Source: Leptotrichia sp. oral taxon 221
GTDB taxonomy: Bacteria > Fusobacteriota > Fusobacteriia > Fusobacteriales > Leptotrichiaceae
Assembly: GCF_018128245.1 (NCBI RefSeq)
Contig: NZ_CP072378.1
Location: 1,488,001-1,552,000, forward strand
Direction: 5' to 3'
DNA length: 64,000 nucleotides
Shown one piece after another: positions 1 to 9,700 of the stretch. The position numbers were made by a program, and so were the translations under genes. Below the pieces are notes generated by a model that did no database searches, was not told where the DNA came from, and was given only the letters and a program-made list of their open reading frames with translations. Within the stretch, counting starts at the first letter, position 1, and each line of letters starts with the position of its first letter.

Positions 1-495
1 TATTTCTCCACGTACCTCAAACCCTTGTTTTATCAGCACTCTTTGCATCGGAATATTTTCTGTATGAGTATCCGCCCTCAAATTTGCAATTCCATTTTCA
101 CGACAAAAATTCTCAGAATAACTCAAAATTTTCGTAGCCATTCCTTGATTTTTCACGCTATTATCAACGGCAACCCTGTGAATTGCCACATAAGGTTCTG
201 TTGTCTTCCAACTTCCATCTATATTATCATAAGCCGTCTCAGGTTCTGGTGATAAAACAATTGTCGCAACAATTTTTTTATTGTTATTTTTATCAAAATC
301 TGTATTTTCAGTTATTGATTTTTCTATTTCTAAAACATAACTTATCCCTTTATTTACATCATTTTCTATCTTTTCTCTATTCGGATATCCATTTTGCCAT
401 TGGTCAATCCCCATCTCTTTTAACGAACTTTTAGCCATTTCTATAAGCTCCAAAATTCTATCAACATCTTCCATTTGAGATTTTCTAAAATTCAT
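1..495 (-). CDS. GNAT family N-acetyltransferase (3' end cut by window)
   Basis: This frame is open from an ATG at 495 to the window edge, giving 165 visible residues with no stop, so the C-terminus is missing. The start is set by a strong Shine-Dalgarno (GAAAGGAGGC) just upstream. The N-terminus (MNFRKSQMEDVDRI) is the usual GNAT opening, and the acetyl-CoA loop region reads VAVDNSVKNQGMATKIL, matching the (Q/R)xxGx(G/A) motif A. It is followed by the late-domain pattern NIPMQRVLIKQGFE seen in small-molecule acetyltransferases. GNATs transfer an acetyl group from acetyl-CoA to an amine; the substrate cannot be told from sequence. It lies upstream-to-downstream after ung on the same strand, 26 bp apart, and may be the last or a later gene of that cluster. 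Confidence 0.85.
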   Translation of the reverse strand, partial: MNFRKSQMEDVDRILELIEMAKSSLKEMGIDQWQNGYPNREKIENDVNKGISYVLEIEKSITENTDFDKNNNKKIVATIVLSPEPETAYDNIDGSWKTTEPYVAIHRVAVDNSVKNQGMATKILSYSENFCRENGIANLRADTHTENIPMQRVLIKQGFEVRGEI

Positions 496-521
496 AAACC
501 GCCTCCTTTCTTCAAATCTAT

Positions 522-1193
522 CTATATTTTCCAGTCAATTTCCTTTTCACCTAATTCTCTTAAAATTTCATTCGCTCTAATAAAATGGTTACATCCAAAA
601 AATCCACGATTTGCAGAAAGCGGACTTGGATGAACACCTTCCAAAATATAATGTTTTTGCGTATTAATCAATTTTTTCTTACTCTTCGCATTATTTCCCC
701 ATAAAATGAAAATTAATGGTTCTTCTCTATCATTCAAATATTTTATCACATTATCTGTAAATATTTCCCAACCAATTTTTGAGTGCGAATTCGCATTCCC
801 AGCAACTACAGTTAACGCTGTATTTAAAAGCAATATCCCTTGTCTTGCCCATTTTTCTAAGTATCCACTATTACTCATTTCATAACCGTATTCATTGTGA
901 ATTTCTTTATAAATATTTTTTAATGACGGTGGCAACGGTACGCCTTTTTTCACAGAAAAAGCCAATCCATGTGCCTGATTTTCACCGTGATAAGGATCTT
1001 GTCCAAGCAAAACAATTTTACAATCTTTGTAACTTGTCAACTTAAAAGCTGTAAAAATTTCATCTGCTTTAGGATAAATCGTTTTCGTCTTATACTCTGA
1101 TATCAAAAATTTTCTCATTTTTTTGTAATAATCTTTTTCAAATTCCTTGTGTTCCTCAAAAATTCCATCCCAATCATTCCCAATATTTACCAT
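522..1193 (-). CDS. ung: Uracil-DNA glycosylase, family 1
   Basis: Removes uracil from DNA, starting base-excision repair of deaminated cytosine or misincorporated dUMP. The 223-residue length is typical for bacterial Ung. The catalytic water-activating loop GQDPYHG lies at residues 64-70 (Asp66), the uracil-binding LLNTALTV segment is in the middle, and the DNA-intercalating loop HPSPLSANRG is near the C-terminus, so all key motifs are intact. It sits 15 bp downstream of the dCMP deaminase gene on the same strand. That pairing makes sense, because dCMP deaminase makes dUMP and Ung removes uracil that reaches DNA. The identification is secure from motifs. Confidence 0.97.
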   Translation of the reverse strand: MVNIGNDWDGIFEEHKEFEKDYYKKMRKFLISEYKTKTIYPKADEIFTAFKLTSYKDCKIVLLGQDPYHGENQAHGLAFSVKKGVPLPPSLKNIYKEIHNEYGYEMSNSGYLEKWARQGILLLNTALTVVAGNANSHSKIGWEIFTDNVIKYLNDREEPLIFILWGNNAKSKKKLINTQKHYILEGVHPSPLSANRGFFGCNHFIRANEILRELGEKEIDWKI

Positions 1194-1208
1194 TTCAACC
1201 TCTTTTCG

Positions 1209-1694
1209 CTAATCCCTAAAATTTATCACAATTTTTTCTTTATCTAAATTTATATGTGAAATTTCAACATTTGCATTCTCAAGAATTTTTTTTGAAGCCT
1301 TAGTTGTTTCCAAATCTTTGTGCTTATCTGAAAAATAGACAACTTTTTTTATACCTGATTGAACAATTGCCTTCGCACACTCATTGCACGGAAAATGCGT
1401 CACATAAATTGTACTATTTTTTAGAGATTTTATACTGTTTAAAATCGCATTTAATTCAGCATGAACAACATACGGATACTTCGTTTCCAAAAAATCTCCT
1501 TCTCTTTCCCAAGGCATCGTATCGTCAGAACTTCCCATTGGAAAACCGTTATATCCTATTCCGATTATTTTCTTATCCTCATCAATTATACAAGCTCCCA
1601 CCTGTGTCGATGGATCCTTACTCCTCATCCCAGACAAAAACGCTATTCCCATAAAATATTCGTCCCACGACAAATAATCTTCTCTTTTCGACAT
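1209..1694 (-). CDS. dCMP deaminase family protein (ComEB-like)
   Basis: A 161-residue zinc-dependent deaminase that most likely converts dCMP to dUMP for thymidylate synthesis. The zinc site is visible as HAE (His78, Glu80) and PCNEC (Cys103, Cys106). The N-terminal WDEYFMGIAFLSGMRSKDP is characteristic of the dCMP deaminase/ComEB branch rather than of CDA or tRNA adenosine deaminase. It is co-oriented and closely spaced with ung downstream and xseA upstream, forming a DNA/nucleotide maintenance cluster. A ComE-linked competence role is only a naming tradition and cannot be inferred here. Confidence 0.9.
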   Translation of the reverse strand: MSKREDYLSWDEYFMGIAFLSGMRSKDPSTQVGACIIDEDKKIIGIGYNGFPMGSSDDTMPWEREGDFLETKYPYVVHAELNAILNSIKSLKNSTIYVTHFPCNECAKAIVQSGIKKVVYFSDKHKDLETTKASKKILENANVEISHINLDKEKIVINFRD

Positions 1695-1732
1695 TTTCTA
1701 CCTCCTTCTAAGCACAACATTTTTTCAATCTG

Positions 1733-2938
1733 TTACTTCATAACAGCCTTTCTCACGCTATCTGCAAACTGAATTTCCACTTTATCCTCTCGACTAAGCT
1801 CAATTCCTCTTTTAACAATTTTGCCATCCTTTCGAGTAATTGTGTACCCTTGCTTCAAAATATCCTCCACCGAAAATTTTGAAAGTCTAGCCTTCTTTAA
1901 TTTTAAATTCTCCCTCGATTTTTCAATCCTACTTTTTATTTCTTTCGTTAATTTTTGCTCTTTTTCAATCATATCAATTTTTTTATCATTCAAAATATTC
2001 AAATAATTTTTGATGTAATAATTTTTTTCTCGTTGCTCTAATTCTTTTTTCATTAAAACAATTTTATTTAATAACGATTTTGATAATCTATTTTTTTTCA
2101 CTACTAAATTTTCTACTAATTTTTCTTTTTCTGGAATTAAGATTTCTGCAGCTTGAGTAGGTGTCGCAGCTCTTCTATCAGCAACCAAATCTGACAACAA
2201 ATTATCAATTTCATGCCCTACAGCAGAAACAATCGGGATTTTCGACTTATAAATCGCCTCTATTACAGGTTCCTCATTAAACGCCCACAAATCCTCAATA
2301 CTTCCACCTCCACGCCCTACAATCAACACATCCAAATCTAATTCTCCATTATCACAAATTCTATTAAAAAACTCTATCCCTCTAGAAACCTCTATTGCTG
2401 AACCTTCTCCTTGAACCTTCGATGGATAAAGATAAATATTAACATTTGGAAATCTTTTGTGAGTTGTATTTATAATATCTCGTATAGCAGCTCCAGTCTC
2501 AGCTGTTACAACTCCAATATTCATAGGCATTTGTGGCAATTTCTTTTTATTTGATTCATCAAAATACCCTTTTTCATTGTACTCTCTTTTCAATATTTCC
2601 ATTTTCTCATACAATGATCCAATCGTATTTGTTTTCTCAAGAAAATCAGCGATAATTTGAAATGAACCATTTGTTTCATAAAGTGATGCATTTCCTCGAA
2701 TTTTTACTTGATCCCCTTCTTTCAAATCCGTAGGCACTCCACGAAATTTATACTTAAAAATCGCACACTTTACACTCGCCTTAGCATCCTTCAATGTAAA
2801 ATACAAATGCCCTGACGAATAATAAGTAATATTCGAAAGTTCACCTTTAATAAATACATTTTTGAAAGTTTGCGTACTTTCCAAATACTGCTTCACTTCT
2901 CTGTTCAACTCACTTACAGAAAGTATTGCTTGTTCCAT
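1733..2938 (-). CDS. xseA: Exodeoxyribonuclease VII large subunit
   Basis: A 401-residue protein with an N-terminal OB-fold DNA-binding domain (about residues 1-110, with FIKGELSNI and SGHLYFTLKD) and a central catalytic domain carrying GRGGGSIEDLWAFNEE and AVGHEIDNLLSDLVADRRA, followed by a charged coiled-coil region. These are the diagnostic XseA blocks. The enzyme, with many copies of the small XseB subunit, degrades single-stranded DNA to oligonucleotides in the cytoplasm. No xseB is seen next to it, so the small subunit must be encoded elsewhere. It is 38 bp upstream of the dCMP deaminase gene and 39 bp downstream of the Spx/ArsC-like gene, in one likely transcript. Confidence 0.96.
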   Translation of the reverse strand: MEQAILSVSELNREVKQYLESTQTFKNVFIKGELSNITYYSSGHLYFTLKDAKASVKCAIFKYKFRGVPTDLKEGDQVKIRGNASLYETNGSFQIIADFLEKTNTIGSLYEKMEILKREYNEKGYFDESNKKKLPQMPMNIGVVTAETGAAIRDIINTTHKRFPNVNIYLYPSKVQGEGSAIEVSRGIEFFNRICDNGELDLDVLIVGRGGGSIEDLWAFNEEPVIEAIYKSKIPIVSAVGHEIDNLLSDLVADRRAATPTQAAEILIPEKEKLVENLVVKKNRLSKSLLNKIVLMKKELEQREKNYYIKNYLNILNDKKIDMIEKEQKLTKEIKSRIEKSRENLKLKKARLSKFSVEDILKQGYTITRKDGKIVKRGIELSREDKVEIQFADSVRKAVMK

Positions 2939-2977
2939 CTTATCTCCTTTTCACGATTTTTTTTCAATGATTTTTTC

Positions 2978-3328
2978 TTAAAGTTTTTCACTCCATTCAG
3001 CTTCCTTAAACCCAACTAGCACAAAATCATCTCCAACAACAATCGGTCTTTTTATAAGCATTCCATTCGACGAAAGCAACTTTAATTGCTCTTCTTCTGA
3101 CATATCTGCCAATTTATCTTTTAACCCCATATTCTTGTAAACCAAGCCACTTGTATTAAAAAATTTCTTCAACGGCAACCCGCTCTTTTTATAAATCGCC
3201 GTCAACTCTTCCAACGAAGGAATTTCCTCAACAATATGTTTTTTCTCACATTCCACACCATTGTCATCTAGCCATTTCAAAGCTCTTTTACACGTTGTAC
3301 ATCTTGGATAATAATATACTTTTATCAT
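2978..3328 (-). CDS. ArsC/Spx-family thioredoxin-fold protein
   Basis: A 116-residue protein of the arsenate reductase/Spx superfamily. The N-terminus MIKVYYYPRCTTCKRALKWL holds the redox CxxC pair at Cys10 and Cys13, as in Spx and in the YffB-like 'arsenate reductase family' proteins. The later block IKRPIVVGDDFVLVGFKEAEW matches the conserved substrate-binding Arg-Pro region of the fold. Whether it works as an Spx-type RNA-polymerase-binding stress regulator or a reductase cannot be decided: it lacks other ars genes as neighbours, and Spx-specific residues are not certain. It is the first gene of the xseA-ung group, with a promoter about 150 bp upstream. Confidence 0.85.
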   Translation of the reverse strand: MIKVYYYPRCTTCKRALKWLDDNGVECEKKHIVEEIPSLEELTAIYKKSGLPLKKFFNTSGLVYKNMGLKDKLADMSEEEQLKLLSSNGMLIKRPIVVGDDFVLVGFKEAEWSEKL

Positions 3329-3481
3329 AATTCTCTACCTCTCATAATTTTTATTATTTATACTTTTTTTCATTTTAAAATTTCAATTTTTTCCTTAATT
3401 TTTACAACCATTTAACAAACTAAATAGCACTAAAAATTTGTAAATTTTATTTTTATCAGTTTGAATATCAATTATGTTTTT

Positions 3482-3490
3482 ATTATACCA
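3482..3490 (-). promoter_or_regulatory. Extended -10 promoter for the Spx-like/xseA/ung cluster
   Basis: On the minus strand this reads TGGTATAAT, a perfect -10 hexamer with the TGn extension, upstream of the gene starting at 3328. No good -35 is seen at 17 bp, which is tolerated by extended -10 promoters. The rest of the 3329-3661 interval is AT-rich and shows no gene. Confidence 0.55.
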
Positions 3491-3661
3491 CATGTAAAAA
3501 TTTTTTTGAAATAAATATCGTAAAAATTATTTTTTTCTAGAAAATTATTTTTTAAATCGATTTTATATAGTAAAAATGCTTTAAAACCAAACTCAAAAAA
3601 TATGGCTATTTTATTCAACTCCTAAATTTATATAATTTTTAATAATTTAATTTTAAATTAT

Positions 3662-3736
3662 AAAAAACAGCCTCCAAATGAACCGCATCCCTGTCTTGTC
3701 TATCCAAGAGTTTGGCGCAGCTCAATTAGAGACTGT
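3662..3736 (-). terminator. Long, branched intrinsic terminator of autotransporter 1
   Basis: On the minus strand an outer stem ACAGTCTC/GAGGCTGT (3729-3736 with 3667-3674) encloses a second stem GAGCTGCG/TGCGGTTC (3716-3723 with 3680-3687) and a small CCAA-NNNN-TTGG hairpin, then runs into TTTTTT. It is larger and more GC-rich than a simple terminator in this genome. Confidence 0.65.
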
Positions 3737-3737
3737 C

Positions 3738-3777
3738 CTTTTGTTTTATATATTATGACAAATAATTTAAAACCATA
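3738..3777 (-). repeat. Conserved 40-nt 3' tail block shared by both autotransporter genes
   Basis: This block downstream of autotransporter 1 is nearly identical to 26243-26282 downstream of autotransporter 2 (both contain TATGACAAATAATTTAA on the plus strand). It lies between the stop codon and the terminator in each case, so it is part of a conserved 3' untranslated region, either from gene duplication or because it has a function. Confidence 0.75.
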
Positions 3778-3789
3778 TTCATTCTAGAA

Positions 3790-6700
3790 TTAGTAAATCG
3801 CTCTAAATCCGATTCCACCTCTGATGTTTTCACCTTTAGTGTCATATCCTGCGTTTACTGTTACTCCAAATCTTGTGTTATCAAATCCGATATTTAAGTC
3901 AAATTTACCATTTCCTTTTCTATCTTCTTTATCTCCTCTCAATTCGTAGTAATCTGCTGTTGTTCCTTTCAATCTAGCTTTGTTTCTAACATCGTTTACT
4001 TCTCCTAATTCGTTTGTATACGCTGCTGTCAAACTAGCTTTAAAGTGACTCTTAACTCCCACAGGTTGGATATAGTTGAATGCTACTCCTAATTCTGGTT
4101 GTACTGAGAAGTAATCGTTTCCTTTTACTTCCAATGCCATAGGCCCATCTTCTTTAATATTAGAATATCTTCCATATTCCAAGTTCAATGCTCCATATGG
4201 TCTTATACTTGTTCTTTCACTAGTTCTAAAGTCTTTTCCAATTTCATTTTTCAAAGCAACTCCGTATGTTGTGTAATCTGATTTCGCTTCAAATGTATCA
4301 TCTACGATCCAGTATCTACGTGTCATATTATTAACACCTGCAAATGCTTCTCCTGCAATTGTCCAAGTCAATGAACCATTGTGATCATTGTAAGGCGATA
4401 CTGTCTTGAATAATCCAGCTTTTATCATAGTTTGAGTTTCTTTCGATTTACCTAAATCTTTGAATTCAAATCTATTTGTTACAGCTCCTGCATACCATCC
4501 TGATTTACGTCCAAGTTTAACAGTTTCATTTTCATGAACATAAGCCACTCCGTAAGCATTATCTGTATAATCAACTACGCCAGCTGTATCAGTATTGTAT
4601 TCTCCTCTATGACCAAACATTTTAATCTTGTTATTATCTTTAGTAGGATTTCTCCATTCATCTTGCAAGTAATTAAATTCTTGACTCAAAATATCTCCAG
4701 TTTCTTTGGTTCTTTGTTGGATATTTGAGTATTGGTGACCTTTCATTTCGTCGATTGCTTGAGCTAAAATGTGTCCTTCTCCACCGTTTAAGCTATTAAT
4801 CTTATCAAAGATAGCTTTTTCTCTAGTTCCAACTCCTTCTTGTCCATATTTTTGTTCAAGACTTGCCAAGAAGTTATATGTTTGTGTATCTCCTTTTTTC
4901 GCAAATAATGTATAAGGAATTTTAACTAAGTAAACTTTATCAAGAAGTCCAGTCGCTGCATTCTTAGTAGGCTGTGCCATCCAAGTTAATGAAGCAGATG
5001 TTACATTTAATGTAGTTCCTGCTGTTACAACTCCACTTAACGCATCATTGTAAGGTTTCAAGATATTATCTCCAACTTCAATTGCTCTAGCAGTAGTATA
5101 TCTAGACGCTTCTGTTCCAAAGAATAAGTTAACGTCTGTCAATCCTGTTAAATTACTCAATCCTTGGATTGGATTAGTGTAATTAACTCCTGAAGTATCT
5201 ACATACATTCCCATACTTGTAGCTTCTGAAGCTGATGGGAAGTTCAATAAATTACTTGTAGCAAGGTTTATTGAAGTAATTCCTGAAGGTGATGTTACAA
5301 TAGCTGTAGTTGGTGCTGGTGCTGCAACATCTGTATCAACTTTAAATATTGGGATAACATTACCTTGTGCGTCAGTTACTGTAGGCGGTGTCATTCTAGG
5401 CGGAACTTTAATTGTGATTCCTCCCATTTCTTTCATGTCATCAGCTGTTACTACTTTCATTCTAGGTGTTGAAGTTCCTGTTTGACTAACTCCTGTTATT
5501 GGATTTACTCCTGTTGCAGTATCATCAACATTTGCTACAGATTGAGTATCAGTCCAAACACCTGCACTCTTAGGATCTGATGCTGCGATATTTATTGTAC
5601 CGTAGTTTTTAACGTAACTTCCATTAGCTACATAAATACCTTTTACTGATGTAAGACCACTAGCTGTTGTTTGAATAGTTCCCCAGTTTTCTCCAGTTGC
5701 TCCTCTATCAATATACATTCCAATTGTATTGCTTCCAGAAAGATTAATAGTATCATAGTTAATTGCTTTAGAACCCGATCCTACTGCATACATACCCATT
5801 GTATTTGGTTGACTTACTTCAATAGTTCCTCTATTTATTACAGTTCCTTGATTAAATGTTTGACCATGTGTTGGTGAACCTGGAGTATCATCATAATATC
5901 CAGTCGCCATACCTACACCATATTCTTTAGCTGCTGTATTAGAAGCCCCTACTTTAATATTTGCATAGTTAGTTGCAATTCCACCAGTTGAGTAAATTCC
6001 TACGTTTCCGTTACCAGTTGAGAAGTTAATATTTCCTCGATTTTCTATTGTTCCATTTCCGTATAATCCGTAGTTTCTATCTCCAGTTGATGTTAATGGT
6101 GTATAGTTAAATACATGACCTGTACTGTCATTTTGATAAATATAAACTGCATCAGTTCCTAATGTTACTGGGTTTGTTGTGTTAGATGTTACAGTATTTC
6201 CTGATCCAACATTTACAATTCCAAACGAATTATCTCCAATAGTCATACTAGAACCTGCATTTGCATTAATATTTTGTCCAGAACCAACTGCATAAACACC
6301 TACAGCTTGATTTTTACCTACTGTAATTGTAGATCCTGAATTTAAGTCAACTGTTGTTAATGGTGTTCCTTGAGTATAAATTGCAACTCCATTATCTCCA
6401 GCTTTTATGTCTTTATTATTATTAACATTGTATCCGTAAATACCAATTGCATTATCTCCAACAGTAACCTTGTCATTATTAGTTATTTTATTATTAGATT
6501 TTGCATAAATACCAACATTTGCATCTGTTTGTGATGCCGCATTTCCTAATGTAATAGTTTTATTATTAACTATATCTGCTCCATCTGATACAATACCAAA
6601 TTCAAGTGCTGTCGATGAACCAGTAATATTTCCATTATTTGTAAGAGTATTTCCTGATCCAGCTGTCGTATAAACTCCAACCATTCCACCTGTTGTATTT

Positions 6701-9700
6701 GTAGCGTTTGTAAGTTTTACATCTGCATTGTTAGTATGTGTTGCTGCTCCAATTTGATCGTAAACGATACCCATTCCTGTTCCTGTTGTACTTCCGTTGT
6801 ATTTGTATTCAAGAGTTCCTGTTACGTTTGTGTTTCCTGAGGCGAAGATTCCGATTCCTTTTTCAGGTGTTTCAATTATGTAATTTCCTACTAAATTAAT
6901 ATCAGAATTTTGTGCATAGATACCTTTTCCGTTTACTCCTGTTATGATGTCAGAACCTGTTCCTATTGCAGTTACTGTAATTGTACCACCTTCATTAGAA
7001 GTTGCTCCATGATCAACACCTGCTACGTGAGCTCCATTTTGAGTTTGTCCAGTTTCAACAGGACTTGCCATAACTGCAATTCCCACACCATCTGTTCCTA
7101 CTGTTAATTGAGCATCATTCTTTACTACTACTTTTGCTCTTGCTGCTCTAGTGTTGTTGTCAGCATAAATTCCTATTGGGCTAGAACCTGCCACATTTAA
7201 TGTACCATGATTATCAATTTCTATTGTATTTGAAGTTAAAGGTGATTGTACATCCGTTCCGTAATTTTGTTTTACATTTTTATCTGTTCCTCTTGCTGCA
7301 ATTCCTGCTCCTGAACCTGTTACATTTATAGTTCCATAATTTTCAAGTTTACTTCCATTAGTTCCATAAATTCCTGCACCATTATCAATTGTTACTGAAG
7401 CTGCTGAACCAGCTGCAGTTCCATTTTTAATTGTTCCATAACTTACGTTCATTCCTGCGATACCATTTGCAGCTGTACCACCTGTTACATTTATAGTTCC
7501 TTCATTTACAAATCCTGAAGTTGTATTTGAAGGTGTTACTCCTATTGGAAGTTGTGTACTTGGAAGATTTCCCATTGAAAGTCCTTGTCCTTTAATACTT
7601 GTTGCTGACACATTTCCTGTAACAGTTGTTGAATTATTGATTGTTACAACTTCATTTGCCATTGTAATTCCATTATACTTGTCTGATAAACTATCTAATG
7701 TTACAGTTGGTGCAGTAACATTTAATGTCCCATTAGTTAATATAGTTTTATAGGTATGACCATTTAAATGTATTCCACCTCCTGATACTCCACCATTATT
7801 AAATTTAGCAATTCCAGGTAAAGCATTTTGGAATGTCAAGGATGCATCACTACTGCTATCCCAATTCAAACTTTTTCCACTAAAAGAACCTATTGTAACA
7901 TTGTCGCTTTTTAGTTCAACTTTTACATTTTGTAATCCTTGATATTTCTCAGATCCTCCTACATTTGAAGAATAATCTGAATCTTCGCCTGTTATAAGTA
8001 CTCCATCATACATATCAATTGTTGTATCCCCATTGAACTTAATCTTACCATTAGTCTCTGCATAAAAAGGTGTAACATTTTCATGGTCATTAACAGATGT
8101 CCCTAATGTTCCATTATTTTTATTTGTTATTGTCCCACCTGAATAATTTATTACTCCTTTATTTTTAGTTACTAACGCTCCTTTAGTTCCTGTATCTATA
8201 TTTGTTGTACCATTCAAATTTACTACAGCATTTTCTCCATCAGCATATCCACCTAAACCATAAATTTGAGTTGTTGTACCTGTTGTTCCTAAATTTACTG
8301 TTGTTGTAGAAGTATTTCCTGTACTATTAGTTGCATATCCTCCTATATTATGATACTTGTATGCAAGTGTTGCTTGATCAGTTGTTGCCGAATCACTTTT
8401 TGCAGTTATATCTCCTAAATTAGCATTAACAGTTCCACCATCTTTAGCATATCCTATTATTGATCCATAACCATGAGCTGTTGTTTTTCCTTTTGCATTA
8501 ACAATACCATCATCTAATGCAGCATAAGCTATCGCATAAGACTCTGAGCCACCATCATTTGTAAAATCATGATATTTCCCTGATAATTCTACATCAGTTC
8601 CTATATTAATCACACTTTTTTCATTTTTTAAAGCTCCTGTTGTTGTTGAACTCATTGAAGTCATATTTCCAGTAGAATCGCTCCATTTTCCTTGAGCTAG
8701 AGCTATTATTGTACCTGTAGCCGCTTCATTAGAATTTGTTTCAGAAGCTACCGGAACAGTTGTTGTTGATGTAGAACTTACTTTTCCATAGTCAGTTAAA
8801 ACATTTTGGGTAATTGTTATATTTTTTTGTTCATTTCCGCTCTCCAGTACATCAAGTTGCGTCCCATTTTTTGAAACCAACATTACACCTTCTTTAGAAT
8901 ATTTACCAAATGTAAAATTTGCTCCATTTAATTGAAGAGAATGAATAATATCTTTTGAAAAATCATTTCCATTTGTTGAACCTGATGTTGCTCCCAAATC
9001 ATTTGGTGCACTTATTCCACTTCTTTGACCTGAAGCTGCTAATACTCCAACATTTTTTTCAACCCAATGATTATTTCCAGTATTTCCTTGTGTTGTTTGT
9101 GTACTTTGTGTTGGATCAATTTGTAAATTTTGACCAATTACTGCTCCAGCATTTATTTCACCTTGATAAATTCCAATAACAGATTTATTCCAATTTGCAC
9201 GACTTCCACCAGAATAAGGAGTAGTATTTGTCTGAACATGATCACTAAAGAATAATCCTATATTTTCATCTCCTGTCATTCTTATCTTTGAAGCATCAAA
9301 ATTCATATATGGCTTCCAATTTGCTTCACCACTACCCGTTCCATTTGAAGAAGCTTGTGCTCCTATAGTGGTACCAGTAGTACTTCCCAACATTTTTCCG
9401 TAATTTGCTTGATATCCTAATCCTGAATAAAATGTATTTCCAGAACCTTCTAAATTATAAATTCCATGATTAGTATCAATTACAAAAGAACCAGCATTTC
9501 CTATTACTGAATAAACAATATTTTTTTTCGTTGTTAAATCTGCATTTACTGATCCAAAAAATTTTCCTCTATTTCTGTTTGAAAATCCACCTAATGTAGT
9601 TTCGTAAGGAGAAGGATATACATTAAAAATAACATTTTCACTTGCTATACCTGTACCATCATCTTTTATCTTTACATCTACATTATTAAAAGTCCAATTA

